Positions 36,457-45,821 of a stretch of 64,000 bases of DNA are shown piece by piece. The stretch is from Anaerococcus porci (GTDB taxonomy: Bacteria; Bacillota; Clostridia; Tissierellales; Peptoniphilaceae). Numbering within the stretch: the first letter of the stretch is position 1; each line of letters starts with the position of its first letter. Below the pieces are notes generated by a model. That model was not told the origin of the DNA, did no database searches, and saw only the letters and a program-made list of their open reading frames with translations. The stretch covers positions 62,001 through 126,000 of the forward strand of contig NZ_VULQ01000006.1 of assembly GCF_009696575.1 (NCBI RefSeq), read 5' to 3'. Both the position numbers and the translations under genes were made by a program.

Positions 36457-37151
36457 TGGCAAGCGTTGAAAAAATGATATCCTATGCTATAAGTAAATGG
36501 CATAAGGTAGGATATTCTATGGGACCTAAAAGGCTAGGTCCCAACTTTCTAGACTGTTCTTCTTTTGTGTATTATGCTCTTATAGCTGGTGGCTTCTTAG
36601 CTAAAAATCATCCCATAGGAAATACAGAGACACTCTTTAAATTAAATGGAACAGTCTTAGAGGAAGTTTATGATTATAAAAATGTAAGGCGAGGAGATAT
36701 ATTTATAAGAGGATATGAAGGATATTCTAGCGGTGCTTATGGTCATACTGGGATTTTCTTAGAAAAAGATAAGATAATTCATTGTAATGCATCTAATAAT
36801 ACGGTAACTATTAATGGATGTGATTCTTATATTTCATCATTTTTAAGAAGAAAGAGATCAGCTAATGAAAGGTATTTTAGGCCTGTTATAAGAGGAATTA
36901 ATTTTTCTAAAGCCTTTAAGGTAAAAGATGAAAAATGGAGGGGGATATGTCAGGCTGATTGTAATGTAAGGGCTAAGCCATCTACTAGCTCTCAAATAGT
37001 TGCCCTTTATAAGAAGGGAGATGTTATTTATTATGATGAGGTTTGGGAAGGTGGTGGATATAGGTGGATTTCCTATATAGGATATTCTGGAAAAAGAAGG
37101 TTTGTCGCTTATAGGGATATGAATTTTAATTCTTGGATTTCATTTAAGTGA
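36456..37151 (+). CDS. NlpC/P60 endolysin with C-terminal SH3 domain
   Basis: The 231 residues begin with an NlpC/P60 peptidase: the catalytic Cys is in FLDCSSFVYYAL (about 31-42) and the His in AYGHTGIFLEKDKIIH (about 94-109). A bacterial SH3-like wall-binding domain follows (about 163-225, CNVRAKPSTSSQIVALYKKG). It would cleave peptidoglycan stem-peptide bonds. There is no signal peptide, as in holin-dependent phage lysins. It is coupled to YvrJ by TAATG. The absence of structural phage genes marks a relict or domesticated module. Confidence 0.88.
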   Translation: MASVEKMISYAISKWHKVGYSMGPKRLGPNFLDCSSFVYYALIAGGFLAKNHPIGNTETLFKLNGTVLEEVYDYKNVRRGDIFIRGYEGYSSGAYGHTGIFLEKDKIIHCNASNNTVTINGCDSYISSFLRRKRSANERYFRPVIRGINFSKAFKVKDEKWRGICQADCNVRAKPSTSSQIVALYKKGDVIYYDEVWEGGGYRWISYIGYSGKRRFVAYRDMNFNSWISFK

Positions 37152-37159
37152 TAAGAAAA

Positions 37160-37200
37160 GGGGCTGTTGCAGAATAGATAATCTATTTTGCAATAGCTCC
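37160..37200. terminator. Bidirectional terminator between convergent genes
   Basis: A 19-bp stem (37160-37178 with 37182-37200, three G-T pairs, loop TAA) separates the endolysin gene from the MarR gene on the other strand. T-runs or A-runs lie on both sides. Confidence 0.85.
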
Positions 37201-37201
37201 T

Positions 37202-37738
37202 TTACTTTTTTTCAGATTTTCTTAGTAATTTTGTATAAGAGGCACATATATTGTCAAAGGCAACTAGTTCTTCTACACTATATTCTTTTAGAAGTTTTTT
37301 TCTTGTTTTAAGTATGTCTATGTTGTCATATTTTTTGTGAGCAAGAGCAAGTTTATCACCAATACTACTTGTATAAAGGTGGAAAATTTTACCATTTGTT
37401 TTAGAATTTTTCCTATAAACTAAGTCTTGTTTCATTAGTTTTCTTACAGTTTGAGATATGGCTGATGTGGATCTGTGCCAAGTCTTGGCAAGTTCAGTTA
37501 CTGTTATTGATGGATTATCTGAAATTTGAGTTAAGATATGAACTTCTATCATAGTAAGTTCTGGTCCAAATCCATAATCTCTTCTAGTGTTGTAGTAGTT
37601 TGAAAAGGCAAGAACAAAGTCATACATAGGGTCAAGTAGTTTACTTAACTCTTTGTATTTTCTATCGGTGTCTTTTTTATTATCATCAAGTCTTACCCAA
37701 TTATCTATTATTTCATTTTCATATATATCTTTTTTCAT
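37202..37738 (-). CDS. MarR family transcriptional regulator
   Basis: The 178 residues have a winged HTH (about 85-140: TVTELAKTWHRSTSAISQTV, then RKLMKQDLVYRKNSKTNGK). The ATG at 37738 is used because GGAGAG precedes it; the in-frame ATG 12 bases upstream has no such site. It lies just downstream of the MacB-like exporter on the same strand and has its own promoter, so it probably controls that exporter (inference). An N-terminal extension of ~30 residues is longer than usual. Confidence 0.87.
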   Translation of the reverse strand: MKKDIYENEIIDNWVRLDDNKKDTDRKYKELSKLLDPMYDFVLAFSNYYNTRRDYGFGPELTMIEVHILTQISDNPSITVTELAKTWHRSTSAISQTVRKLMKQDLVYRKNSKTNGKIFHLYTSSIGDKLALAHKKYDNIDILKTRKKLLKEYSVEELVAFDNICASYTKLLRKSEKK

Positions 37739-37757
37739 ATTACTCTCCATATATTGT

Positions 37758-37786
37758 ATAATACTTTTTTTAAAATCTTGTACAAG
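37758..37786 (-). promoter_or_regulatory. MarR gene promoter with palindrome over the -35
   Basis: On the minus strand TTGTAC (37785-37780) and TATTAT (37763-37758) are 16 bases apart. The perfect palindrome CTTGTACAAG (37777-37786) covers the -35 and may be an operator for the MarR protein. Confidence 0.5.
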
Positions 37787-37827
37787 TCTTAATAGTTAAG
37801 TAGCTTAACAAAAATACACAAATAGAA

Positions 37828-37845
37828 CTCAAGATTTCTCTTGAG
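37828..37845 (-). terminator. Hairpin after the MacB-like gene
   Basis: CTCAAGA and TCTTGAG form a 7-bp stem with a GAAA loop (minus strand), directly after the exporter's stop. The T-run after it is weak, so some readthrough into the MarR gene is likely. Confidence 0.5.
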
Positions 37846-37852
37846 CTTTATT

Positions 37853-40570
37853 TTATTCATTTGCTAGTGCTTCTACAGGATCTTTTCTAGCTGCAATTGA
37901 TGAAGGGATAATACCTGCAATAAGGGTAAGTGATATTGAAATGATTATTAGCAATACTCCTATTTTGGATGGAAGTCTTGAACCTATATAGGATATTTTG
38001 GTTACATTTTGCATGATATTTGATATAGGTATATTTAATAAGTAAGTTATCAAAACTCCCAAAAGACCTGAAAGAAAACCTATTATAAAGGTCTCTGATA
38101 AGAATACTTTTCTTATATCAGATTTGCTAGCACCAATTGATCTTAGGATTCCTATTTCTTTAGTTCTTTCTAAAACTGATATATAGGTTATAATACCTAT
38201 CATTATAGATGAAACAATTAGAGATACTCCAACAAAGGCTATTAGAACATAAGATATAGTATTTATAATTGTCCTAATACTTGAGGTAAGAAGTCCTACG
38301 AAGTCTACGTAGTTGATTTTATCTTCTAATTTTTTATCCTTGTTGTAGTCATCTATTATATTTTTTACATTTTCACGATTTTCAAAGTTTTCTACATATA
38401 TTTTTATGGTAGATGGGGCGGATTTTGATATATATCCAAAACTTTCTAGATTATTTGTGTAGGTATTTGAAGAAAGCTTTTCTTCATACAGTTTATCTAA
38501 GACCTTATCTTCTGGATTTTCTAAGAATAGATTTATAATATTCAAAGAATTTTCACTAGGATTTTCCATAGATATTTTTAGATTTTCATTAGATGACTTT
38601 TGCAAATTTTCCTTTAAGATATCTGAGTTGGCAAGAAGAAAGGATTGGATCTCAAGTTTTTCCTTGCCTTTTAGATTTTTAAGGTAAGACTTAGCAGCAT
38701 CTCTTTTTTCCTTATCATTATTAGCCTTAAATGGGATTTTGTTTAAGATATTTATATCTTTATTAGACTCTTGTTCTTTGACTATGGCAGAGTTTTTGGC
38801 CCTATCTATAAGTATATCTGTAAACTTAGAAGTGAAACCTATTGGTGCATTTGTTTGACTATTTGTTTCGCTATCTTCCTTTGCTCTTGCTATACCTACT
38901 ATTTTAAGGTCAAAACCATTTTCTATTGTCTTTTTTCTTTCGTTTTCATCATCTTTTATATTTTCATAAGTGTCTCCACTTTTCTTGTAAAAATCTGCAG
39001 GAATTAGGGCTTTGAATTTTAGACCAATAAGTTTTGATTTATTTAGTTTTTTATTATCAAGCTTAATTTTTTCACCATTATCAATCTTTTTTAATATATC
39101 CTTGTATTCTTTTTTAGGAAGAATTCCTAGTTCATACAAGCTTTCAGCATTTACTGAGTTATTTTTATCAGTGAATAAAACTAATTCATTTCCCTTGCTT
39201 GGCCAATCCCCTTCTATTAAATCATATTCTTCTTTTACTATGTCAGAGATAGTACCATCTTTGTTGGAGATTATTTGTCTGAAATTCTTGTGTTCTCCAT
39301 TTCCCATAGTAAAAATTGGACTAGATTGACCAGTAAATATTATATTTTCATCATCTTTAAAGTCAGACCCATCTGTATTTACTATCTCACCATCCTTATC
39401 TTTACCATATATATCAAAATTAAGCTTATATAAGTAATTTATGGAGTGCTTTCCTATCAAATTATTTATTTTTTGATCTCCACTTTCTAAATATTCTTTG
39501 AAAGGAGATAGATTATTCTTACTTATAGATGAAGTGAGATTTGACTTTTTTTCTATAATTTCGGCATTTGCTGTCACATTTTTATCATCTTTTTTATTAT
39601 TTGTTTCATCTTTTTTTGACATTATAAAACTTTCACCAAGCTTTAGGCTCTGTTCCTGAATTTCTATAGGGTAGGATTTTAAAGTTTTTCTTTGGCTTTC
39701 TACTATAAATTCATCGACTCCATTTGAAAGAGAAAGAATAAGGGCAATCCCTATAATCCCAATTGAGCCTGCAAAGGCTGTAAGTATAGTTCTTGTTTTT
39801 TTGGTAAGTAGGTTATTAAAAGACAGACCAAGTGCTGTTGGAAGGGATAAGGAAAGCTTTTTAGTTTTGAAATTATCCTGATTTTTTTCTTCCACATATG
39901 GGAGAGAGTCTGAAAGAATCTTCCCGTCTTTTAGCTTTACTATTCTTGTTGAATATTTCTCTGCCAAGTCTGGATTGTGGGTTACCATTATAACTAACTT
40001 ATCTTTTGAAATTTTTTTTAAGATTTCCATAATTTCTTTTGATGTTTCAGTATCAAGGGCACCTGTAGGTTCATCTGCTAGGATTATGTCAGGATTATTT
40101 ACAAGAGCACGTGCTATAGCAACCCTTTGCATTTGCCCTCCAGAAAGTTGAGCTGGTTTTTTATATATGTGATCTTTAAGTCCCATTTCTTCTAGAACTT
40201 TGATAGCTAAATCTTTTTTCTTATGTTTTTCTTCTCCTGAAAGAGTTAAGGCAAGTTCGACATTTTTAAGTATTGATTGGTGTCCTATAAGATTATAAGA
40301 TTGAAAGACAAAACCAACAGACTTATTCCTATAGTAGTCCCGGTCCTTGTCTTTGAATTTTTTAGTTGACCTACCATCTATTAAAAGATCTCCTTGTGTG
40401 TAGCCCATAAGCCCACCAATAATATTTAATAGACTAGTTTTTCCACCACCTGAAGGTCCTAATATTGATACAAATTCATTTTTCCTAAAGCTGATGCTTA
40501 TATCATCTAAGGCTTTTTGCTTATATTCACCAGTCTTATATATTTTGGTAATATTTTTTAATTCTAGCAT
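37853..40570 (-). CDS. MacB-like ABC exporter, ATPase fused to FtsX-type permease
   Basis: The 905 residues start with a LolD/MacB-type ATPase: Walker [10 protein letters not shown] (39-47), signature [15 protein letters not shown], Walker [14 protein letters not shown] membrane segment at about 255-280, a large extracytoplasmic domain (about 290-760) and three C-terminal membrane segments with the FtsX pattern ([20 protein letters not shown]) follow. Such proteins export peptides or drugs or sense wall stress in Firmicutes. AAAGGAATAAT precedes the ATG. A MarR regulator follows downstream. Confidence 0.93.
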   Translation of the reverse strand: MLELKNITKIYKTGEYKQKALDDISISFRKNEFVSILGPSGGGKTSLLNIIGGLMGYTQGDLLIDGRSTKKFKDKDRDYYRNKSVGFVFQSYNLIGHQSILKNVELALTLSGEEKHKKKDLAIKVLEEMGLKDHIYKKPAQLSGGQMQRVAIARALVNNPDIILADEPTGALDTETSKEIMEILKKISKDKLVIMVTHNPDLAEKYSTRIVKLKDGKILSDSLPYVEEKNQDNFKTKKLSLSLPTALGLSFNNLLTKKTRTILTAFAGSIGIIGIALILSLSNGVDEFIVESQRKTLKSYPIEIQEQSLKLGESFIMSKKDETNNKKDDKNVTANAEIIEKKSNLTSSISKNNLSPFKEYLESGDQKINNLIGKHSINYLYKLNFDIYGKDKDGEIVNTDGSDFKDDENIIFTGQSSPIFTMGNGEHKNFRQIISNKDGTISDIVKEEYDLIEGDWPSKGNELVLFTDKNNSVNAESLYELGILPKKEYKDILKKIDNGEKIKLDNKKLNKSKLIGLKFKALIPADFYKKSGDTYENIKDDENERKKTIENGFDLKIVGIARAKEDSETNSQTNAPIGFTSKFTDILIDRAKNSAIVKEQESNKDINILNKIPFKANNDKEKRDAAKSYLKNLKGKEKLEIQSFLLANSDILKENLQKSSNENLKISMENPSENSLNIINLFLENPEDKVLDKLYEEKLSSNTYTNNLESFGYISKSAPSTIKIYVENFENRENVKNIIDDYNKDKKLEDKINYVDFVGLLTSSIRTIINTISYVLIAFVGVSLIVSSIMIGIITYISVLERTKEIGILRSIGASKSDIRKVFLSETFIIGFLSGLLGVLITYLLNIPISNIMQNVTKISYIGSRLPSKIGVLLIIISISLTLIAGIIPSSIAARKDPVEALANE

Positions 40571-40625
40571 ATTATTCCTTTCTAATTATTTTTTGATATA
40601 TACTTAGCTTAAATCATTTCAAGTT

Positions 40626-40653
40626 TTGAATAAAATAAATTTTTCAATATAAT
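40626..40653 (+). promoter_or_regulatory. Promoter very close to the GH13-like gene start
   Basis: TTGAAT (40626-40631) and TATAAT (40648-40653) are 16 bases apart. The expected transcription start (~40660) is only about 9 bases before the ATG at 40669, leaving no room for a Shine-Dalgarno site. Confidence 0.5.
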
Positions 40654-40668
40654 AATATAAGATGTACC

Positions 40669-41682
40669 ATGAGAGATTTATTTTACAGGACCTATCCAAA
40701 AAAAGTTAATACTAAAGAAAATACAGGTTTTTTAGATATTTATGAACTTGATCAAAGATTTATTTTACTAAATATCCTACAAATTGGAAATATTCTTATA
40801 GAAGATGTCATTAATCCAAATGACTTATTTGATATATACCCGAATTTAGGAAATAGGGATGATTTTATTGATAAGATTAGAAATTGTAAGAAGCTTGGTA
40901 TCTGTTCATATCTTAAATTTTCTAGAAAAGATTTTAAGGATGAAAATAGTCTTATTGAAGTCCTTTTTTATTGGAAGAAAAATGGAATTGGATGTTTTTT
41001 CTTAGACTTTACACCTTCATTTGATGTGGTTAGTATGCTAAAAAGATTAAAAATTTCTTTTATTAGTTTAGAAAATTTTGATATTTTCAATAAGTTTTCA
41101 TCTGATTTTATAAAAGCATCTGATAAGAATATTTACTTAAAAAATTACATTCACAAGATAAATGAAGACTATGATGATAATTTTATTTCTTTAAATAAAT
41201 CTAGATTTTGGATAAGTTCAAAAGTCCTTAATTTCTCAAATTTTTACATAGAATGTGCAAAAAGTTTAGCTATAATTAGTATACTAACTAAACAATCTTC
41301 TTTCATAAAGGAAGGGGAAGAACTTTTATTGTATAAGGATGGTTTAGATAAAGAGATAAGAAAGGATTTATTTGAATTTTATAAGAACCTATCTTTAATA
41401 AAATATGAATATAGTGATATAATTAAAGGCAAATACTTACCTTTATATAAAAAGGATAAGGACCTTTTGGCTTATCTTTTTTATGAGGATGGAGAGTGCT
41501 TGGTTATAATGATTAATCTAAGTCAAAAGGATATTTTAGTTGATACCTTAAATATTTTGACCAAGCCTAAGTTTTTACTTGGAAATATTTCAAGAAGAAG
41601 AATAGTTAATACTTTAAACCTAAGACCTTATGAAGGAATTGTTTTTGGGTGTAAAACGAAAATTCAAATTTTAAATAATTAA
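40669..41682 (+). CDS. Degenerate GH13 (alpha-glucosidase-like) protein
   Basis: The 337-residue protein follows the order of oligo-1,6-glucosidases but is ~200 residues shorter. IEDVINPNDLFDIYPNLGNRDDFIDKI (split INPNDLFDIYPNLGNRDDF) resembles the GH13 P-N-D...DYYDI-x-P-x-G-x-x-x-DF region with a deletion. The end, FYKNLSLIKYEYSDIIKG and NLRPYEGIVF, matches the C-terminal helix and domain C. The catalytic motifs GFRxD, GE and NHD cannot be recognised intact. It is probably not an active hydrolase; a decayed or repurposed GH13 is my reading. No ribosome-binding site is visible. Confidence 0.5.
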   Translation: MRDLFYRTYPKKVNTKENTGFLDIYELDQRFILLNILQIGNILIEDVINPNDLFDIYPNLGNRDDFIDKIRNCKKLGICSYLKFSRKDFKDENSLIEVLFYWKKNGIGCFFLDFTPSFDVVSMLKRLKISFISLENFDIFNKFSSDFIKASDKNIYLKNYIHKINEDYDDNFISLNKSRFWISSKVLNFSNFYIECAKSLAIISILTKQSSFIKEGEELLLYKDGLDKEIRKDLFEFYKNLSLIKYEYSDIIKGKYLPLYKKDKDLLAYLFYEDGECLVIMINLSQKDILVDTLNILTKPKFLLGNISRRRIVNTLNLRPYEGIVFGCKTKIQILNN

Positions 41683-41716
41683 TTAGATGGGTAAAATATT
41701 TTTATAGGAGAAAGAT

Positions 41717-42877
41717 ATGAAGATTACAGTAGTAGGTTTAGGATATGTTGGTTTATCCAATGCAATTTTATTATCCTTAAATGAAGAAGTTGTTGGAGTA
41801 GATGTTGATAAAGAGAAAGTTTCTATGATAAACAATAAGAAATCACCTCTTAAAGATAAGGAAATTATTGAATATCTTCAAAATGAAGATTTAAATCTTA
41901 CTTGTAAGACCAAAGCTGATGAAGATTATAAGGACTCTGACTATGTAATTATAGCTGTTCCTACAAATTATGACGAAGAAGATGAGTACTTTGATACATC
42001 CCTTGTAGAAGGGGTTATAGAAGATGTAAAAAGCGTAAACAAAGACGTAATAATCATTATAAAATCAACTATTCCAATAGGATATACCAAAGAGATTAGC
42101 AAGAAGTATAATGCAGAAAATATAATATTTTCACCTGAGTTTTTGAGAGAAGGAAGAGCTCTTTATGATTGCTTATATCCTTCAAGAATTATCTTTGGTG
42201 GGGATGAAAAGTATACAAAAAATATTATTAAAGCCTACTTAAAGGCAAGTAAAAATGCTCCAAAAGTTTTAATTATGGGAAAAACTGAAGCAGAAGCTGT
42301 TAAGTTATTTGCCAATAATTATCTTGCTATGAGAATTTCATTCTTTAATGAATTAGATTCTTTTGCTGAAAGTAAAGGCCTTGATACAAGAAATATTATT
42401 GATGGAGTATGTGAGGATCCAAGGATAGGAAATCATTATAATAATCCATCCTTTGGCTATGGTGGATATTGTCTACCAAAAGATACCAAGCAACTTTATG
42501 CAAACTATAGAAATATTCCGAATTCCATGTTTGAAGCAATTATTAAGTCAAATAAGATAAGAAAAGATTTTGTATCTAGAAGAATAATAGATAAAAATCC
42601 GAAAACGGTTGGGATTTACAGACTAACTATGAAAACTAATTCTGATAACTTTAGAAAGTCAGCAATCTTTGATGTGATTGAAAATCTCAAAAAAGAAAAT
42701 ATCGAAATAATTGTATATGAACCTACTCTAAAAGTTGAAGAAATTGAAGGATTGAGGGTAGAAAATAACTTAGATGAGTTTAAAAAATGTGATGTAATTG
42801 TTGCTAATAGGGTTGAAGAAGAACTAAAAGATGTGAAAGATAAACTATATTCAAGAGATATTTACCAAAGAGACTAA
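41717..42877 (+). CDS. UDP-glucose/GDP-mannose dehydrogenase family protein
   Basis: The 386 residues contain the NAD-binding VVGLGYVGLSNAILLS (4-19), the segment IIFSPEFLREGRALYDCLYP and the catalytic Cys252 in GYGGYCLPKDTKQL. The C-terminal domain from about 290 completes the fold. It oxidises a nucleotide sugar (UDP-glucose to UDP-glucuronate being typical) for surface polysaccharide synthesis. No glycosyltransferase genes are next to it, so the pathway is unclear. GGAGAAAG precedes the ATG. Confidence 0.88.
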   Translation: MKITVVGLGYVGLSNAILLSLNEEVVGVDVDKEKVSMINNKKSPLKDKEIIEYLQNEDLNLTCKTKADEDYKDSDYVIIAVPTNYDEEDEYFDTSLVEGVIEDVKSVNKDVIIIIKSTIPIGYTKEISKKYNAENIIFSPEFLREGRALYDCLYPSRIIFGGDEKYTKNIIKAYLKASKNAPKVLIMGKTEAEAVKLFANNYLAMRISFFNELDSFAESKGLDTRNIIDGVCEDPRIGNHYNNPSFGYGGYCLPKDTKQLYANYRNIPNSMFEAIIKSNKIRKDFVSRRIIDKNPKTVGIYRLTMKTNSDNFRKSAIFDVIENLKKENIEIIVYEPTLKVEEIEGLRVENNLDEFKKCDVIVANRVEEELKDVKDKLYSRDIYQRD

Positions 42878-42886
42878 GGAGAGCTT

Positions 42887-43561
42887 ATGACTGAAAAAAA
42901 GAAAAAATTTATACCTCAAGTACACTCTAAACTAAGAAAATCTTTTATTACTGTTCCAGAAGAAATATATAGGGCAAGTGGAATTAAAATCTATGAAAAA
43001 AGAATAAAATCATTATTATTTACGACAGACCTTGCCATTATTAGAAATACAAACGCAGATTCCATTATGGCAGTTTACCCTTATACACCGCAAAACACTA
43101 TAGCTCAATCCATAATATCAACAGCATCAGTACCATGCTTTATAGGAGTAGGTGGAGGAACAACTAAGGGCTTAAGAAGTAAGTATATTGCCTTTGATGC
43201 AGAGCTTGAGGGAGCCTATGGAGTTGTAGTTAATTCACCTATACCAAATAAAGATATAGAAGCTATATCAGAATTTGTAGATATACCTGTAATTGCTACA
43301 GTGACAGGTTTTAAGGATGATGTACTAGGTAAGATTAATTCTGGGGCTGAGATTTTAAATATCTCTGGTGGTCCAAAAACTCCTGAACTTGTGGCAAAAA
43401 TCAGAAGTATTGTTGGTGAGGAATTTCCAATTATAGCTACTGGTGGCAATAAGCCAGAAACAATACTAAAAACCATAGAAGCTGGGGCTAATGCCATTTC
43501 ATACACAGCTCCATCAAGTGCAGAAGTATTTGAGACAATGATGGAAAATTATAGAAAATAA
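42887..43561 (+). CDS. TIM-barrel protein of unknown function
   Basis: The 224 residues alternate beta strands and helices and end with the phosphate-binding pattern PIIATGGNKPETILKTIEAG and ISYTAPSSAE, as in KDPG-aldolase or HisA-like barrels. PCFIGVGGGTTKGLRSKYIA is another glycine-rich loop. I cannot name its substrate; databases often call such proteins hydrolases without evidence. It follows the dehydrogenase by 9 bases (AAGGAGAG) and is followed by a terminator, so the two form one unit. Confidence 0.55.
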   Translation: MTEKKKKFIPQVHSKLRKSFITVPEEIYRASGIKIYEKRIKSLLFTTDLAIIRNTNADSIMAVYPYTPQNTIAQSIISTASVPCFIGVGGGTTKGLRSKYIAFDAELEGAYGVVVNSPIPNKDIEAISEFVDIPVIATVTGFKDDVLGKINSGAEILNISGGPKTPELVAKIRSIVGEEFPIIATGGNKPETILKTIEAGANAISYTAPSSAEVFETMMENYRK

Positions 43562-43567
43562 GAACGA

Positions 43568-43604
43568 AAGACTGTTTAGAGGAAAATTTTAAACAGTCTT
43601 TTTA
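43568..43604 (+). terminator. Terminator after the TIM-barrel gene
   Basis: AAGACTGTTTA (43568-43578) pairs perfectly with TAAACAGTCTT (43590-43600), followed by TTTT. It lies seven bases after the stop codon. Confidence 0.8.
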
Positions 43605-43617
43605 TAAAGGAGAATTT

Positions 43618-44571
43618 ATGTATAAGGGATATATTACTGATATAGAAGGTATAAAGATAGGGCATGCTCAAAATTTTGATGCAGGAACTGGAGTAACTGT
43701 TCTTATTCCTCCAAGAGGAAATACTGCAAGTGTAGAAGTAAGAGGAGGAGGTCCTGGAACACGTGAAACGGATTTATTAAATCCTATAAATACAGTAAGT
43801 GAAGTATCAGCTCTTGTCTTATCAGGAGGATCAAGCTATGGACTTTCTGCAAGCGTTGGAGTTGTAGAAGAGCTTGAAAAAGACGGGATAGGTTTTAAAC
43901 TTCCAAGTGGAGTTATTGTTCCTATAGTTTCCCAAGCAATTTTATATGATTTAGACTATAAGGAATCAAAAATAAGACCAGATGCTAAAATGGGGAAAGA
44001 AGCTTACGAAAACGCAAACTTTGATGAAAATCGCCAAGGAATAATTGGTGCTGGTACAGGAGCGACTGTTGGAAAGGCAATGGGAGAAGACTTTCTTATG
44101 AAATCAGGTCTTGGATCTGCAACAATTGAAGTAGGGGATTTAAAGGTATCTGCTATAGTTGCCTTAAATGCTATGGGGGACATTTTCGATGATGAAAATG
44201 GTAAGCAAATTGCAGGAATTTATAAGGATAATAAATTTATACCAACTATAGATGTCTTATGTGATTTATATAAGAAAAATCAAATTGATAAGAAAAATTC
44301 CCTAAATACAACGATAGGTATAGTTGCTTCAAATGGGAAATTTAGCAAAACTGAGCTAAGAAAAATTGCAGGTATGGCTCATAATGGATACGCCAGGGCT
44401 ATAAGACCAGTCCATACTATGCTTGATGGAGATACAATTTTCTCCCTTGCTACAAACAAGGTAAAGGCAGATATAAACCTAGTAGGGGCCTTATCAGCTA
44501 AGGTGATGGCACGTGCTATTGCAAATGCAATATATTATTCTAAAATTGAAGATAGTGGAGAGTTTATTTAA
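43618..44571 (+). CDS. P1 family peptidase (DmpA/BapA-type aminopeptidase)
   Basis: The 317 residues carry the S58/P1 hallmarks: a start on DIEGIKIGHAQNFDAGTGVTV, EVRGGGPGTRETDLL, LSGGSSYGLSASVGV, and NTTIGIVASNG, which holds the Thr/Ser nucleophile exposed by self-cleavage. The end has HTMLDGDTIFSLAT. These Ntn-hydrolases remove N-terminal or beta-peptide residues in the cytoplasm. AAAGGAGAATTT precedes the ATG, and a terminator lies just upstream, so expression needs readthrough or an unseen promoter. Confidence 0.9.
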   Translation: MYKGYITDIEGIKIGHAQNFDAGTGVTVLIPPRGNTASVEVRGGGPGTRETDLLNPINTVSEVSALVLSGGSSYGLSASVGVVEELEKDGIGFKLPSGVIVPIVSQAILYDLDYKESKIRPDAKMGKEAYENANFDENRQGIIGAGTGATVGKAMGEDFLMKSGLGSATIEVGDLKVSAIVALNAMGDIFDDENGKQIAGIYKDNKFIPTIDVLCDLYKKNQIDKKNSLNTTIGIVASNGKFSKTELRKIAGMAHNGYARAIRPVHTMLDGDTIFSLATNKVKADINLVGALSAKVMARAIANAIYYSKIEDSGEFI

Positions 44572-44579
44572 TAAAAATA

Positions 44580-44608
44580 TTGACACAAAGTTGAATTTAT
44601 AGTAACAT
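44580..44608 (+). promoter_or_regulatory. Promoter of the rpsF-ssb-rpsR operon
   Basis: TTGACA (44580-44585) and TAACAT (44603-44608) are 17 bases apart, with the transcription start expected near 44615. Confidence 0.7.
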
Positions 44609-44623
44609 AAATAAGAATTCTCT

Positions 44624-44645
44624 ACTCCGACTTAAAGATCGGGGT
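44624..44645 (+). promoter_or_regulatory. Candidate S6:S18-binding hairpin in the rpsF leader
   Basis: ACTCCGA (44624-44630) pairs with TCGGGGT (44639-44645) and carries the CCG triplet that marks rpsF leaders bound by the S6:S18 pair. GGTC/GACC (44642-44652) forms a competing stem next to the ribosome-binding site GGGAGGTGA. Autoregulation is inferred from this similarity. Confidence 0.5.
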
Positions 44646-44670
44646 CAAAGACCAAAGGGAGGTGAAAAAG

Positions 44671-44955
44671 ATGAATAAGTATGAAGCAGTATTGATTTAC
44701 AAACCAGAAGTTTCAGATGAAGAAAGAAATAAATCTCTTGAAATATTCAAAGGTATCATTAATGATAGTGGAGAAGTTGAATCTGTAGATGACTGGGGAA
44801 AAAGAAAACTTGCATACGAAATCAACTATATCAAAGAAGGATATTATTATATTGTTGATTTCAAAGCTAATGCTGACCACATCAAAGAATTTGAAAGAAG
44901 ATTAAGAATATCAGATTTAATTCTTAGATTCATGGTAATCAGAAAAGAGGACTAA
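44671..44955 (+). CDS. rpsF: 30S ribosomal protein S6
   Basis: The 94 residues start MNKYEAVLIYKPEVSDEERN and contain DDWGKRKLAYEINYIKEGYY, both S6 signatures. The ATG at 44671 is used because GGGAGGTGA sits just upstream; a GTG nine bases earlier is part of that site. S6 pairs with S18 on the 30S platform. ssb begins one base after the stop. Confidence 0.97.
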   Translation: MNKYEAVLIYKPEVSDEERNKSLEIFKGIINDSGEVESVDDWGKRKLAYEINYIKEGYYYIVDFKANADHIKEFERRLRISDLILRFMVIRKED

Positions 44956-44956
44956 G

Positions 44957-45490
44957 ATGAACAAAGTTTTTCTTATAGGAAGACTAACCAAAGACCCTGA
45001 GCTTAGGTATATCCAATCAGGTCAAGCGGTTGTTAGTTTTACCTTAGCAGTTGATAAAAGATTAAGTAGACAAAAAAAGCAAGAAATGGAATCTCAAAAT
45101 CGTCCAACAGCTGATTTTCCAAGAATCACAGTATGGGGAATGCAAGCTGAGAATATATCAAAGTATCTTAGAAAAGGAAGTCAATGTGCTATAGATGGTA
45201 GGCTTGAAACAGGCTCTTACCAAGATAAAGATGGAAAGATGGTCTATACTACAGATGTAGTTGCAGACAATGTGGAATTCTTAGGTTCAAGATTAGATAA
45301 TGCTGGAAATGGCCAAGCTTTTGGAAACATGAACCAAGATCAAGGTTATAGTAATTTTAACCAAGAAAGGTCTTACAATAATTCTAGTAATTTCCAACAA
45401 AATAACAACAATCAAAACATAAACGATGATGATGACTTTTTCGATGATGACTTTCAAGAAATTCAAGATGACGGAAGAATTCCTTTCTAA
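44957..45490 (+). CDS. ssb: Single-stranded DNA-binding protein
   Basis: The 177 residues have the OB-fold (1-110: MNKVFLIGRLTKDPELRYIQ, ADFPRITVWGMQAENISKYL). A Gln/Asn-rich disordered linker follows, then the acidic tail DDDFFDDDFQEIQDDGRIPF, whose last residues recruit replication and repair partners. It lies between rpsF and rpsR as in most Firmicutes. Confidence 0.97.
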   Translation: MNKVFLIGRLTKDPELRYIQSGQAVVSFTLAVDKRLSRQKKQEMESQNRPTADFPRITVWGMQAENISKYLRKGSQCAIDGRLETGSYQDKDGKMVYTTDVVADNVEFLGSRLDNAGNGQAFGNMNQDQGYSNFNQERSYNNSSNFQQNNNNQNINDDDDFFDDDFQEIQDDGRIPF

Positions 45491-45506
45491 GTATTAGGAG
45501 GATAAA

Positions 45507-45731
45507 ATGCGTAGAAATTTCAGACCAAGAAAGAAAGTCGACCCATTTGTCAAAGACCCTTCAAAAGTAATAGATTATAAGGATATTGAAACTCTAAAAA
45601 GATTTATCTCTGATAGAGGAAAGATCCTTCCAAGAAGAGTTACAGGACTAAATGCGAAACATCAAAGAGAAGTAACAAGAGCAATAAAAAGAGCTAGACA
45701 AGTAGCTTTATTGCCTTATGAAGAAAACTAA
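45507..45731 (+). CDS. rpsR: 30S ribosomal protein S18
   Basis: The 74 residues contain [20 protein letters not shown], the core [18 protein letters not shown] and [17 protein letters not shown], all diagnostic. The N-terminal zinc Cys of some S18 proteins is absent. TTAGGAGG precedes the ATG. It ends the operon. Confidence 0.97.
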   Translation: MRRNFRPRKKVDPFVKDPSKVIDYKDIETLKRFISDRGKILPRRVTGLNAKHQREVTRAIKRARQVALLPYEEN

Positions 45732-45773
45732 AATTAATCGATAAATAGAATAAATAATTTTCAATAAGCAAAG

Positions 45774-45800
45774 AAAGCACCTTATAGGTGTCTTTTTTTT
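45774..45800 (+). terminator. Terminator of the rpsF operon
   Basis: AAAGCACCT (45774-45782) pairs with AGGTG-T-CTTT (45786-45795) with one bulged base, followed by Ts. Confidence 0.75.
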
Positions 45801-45821
45801 ATTTAAAAGTAAAATTATTTT

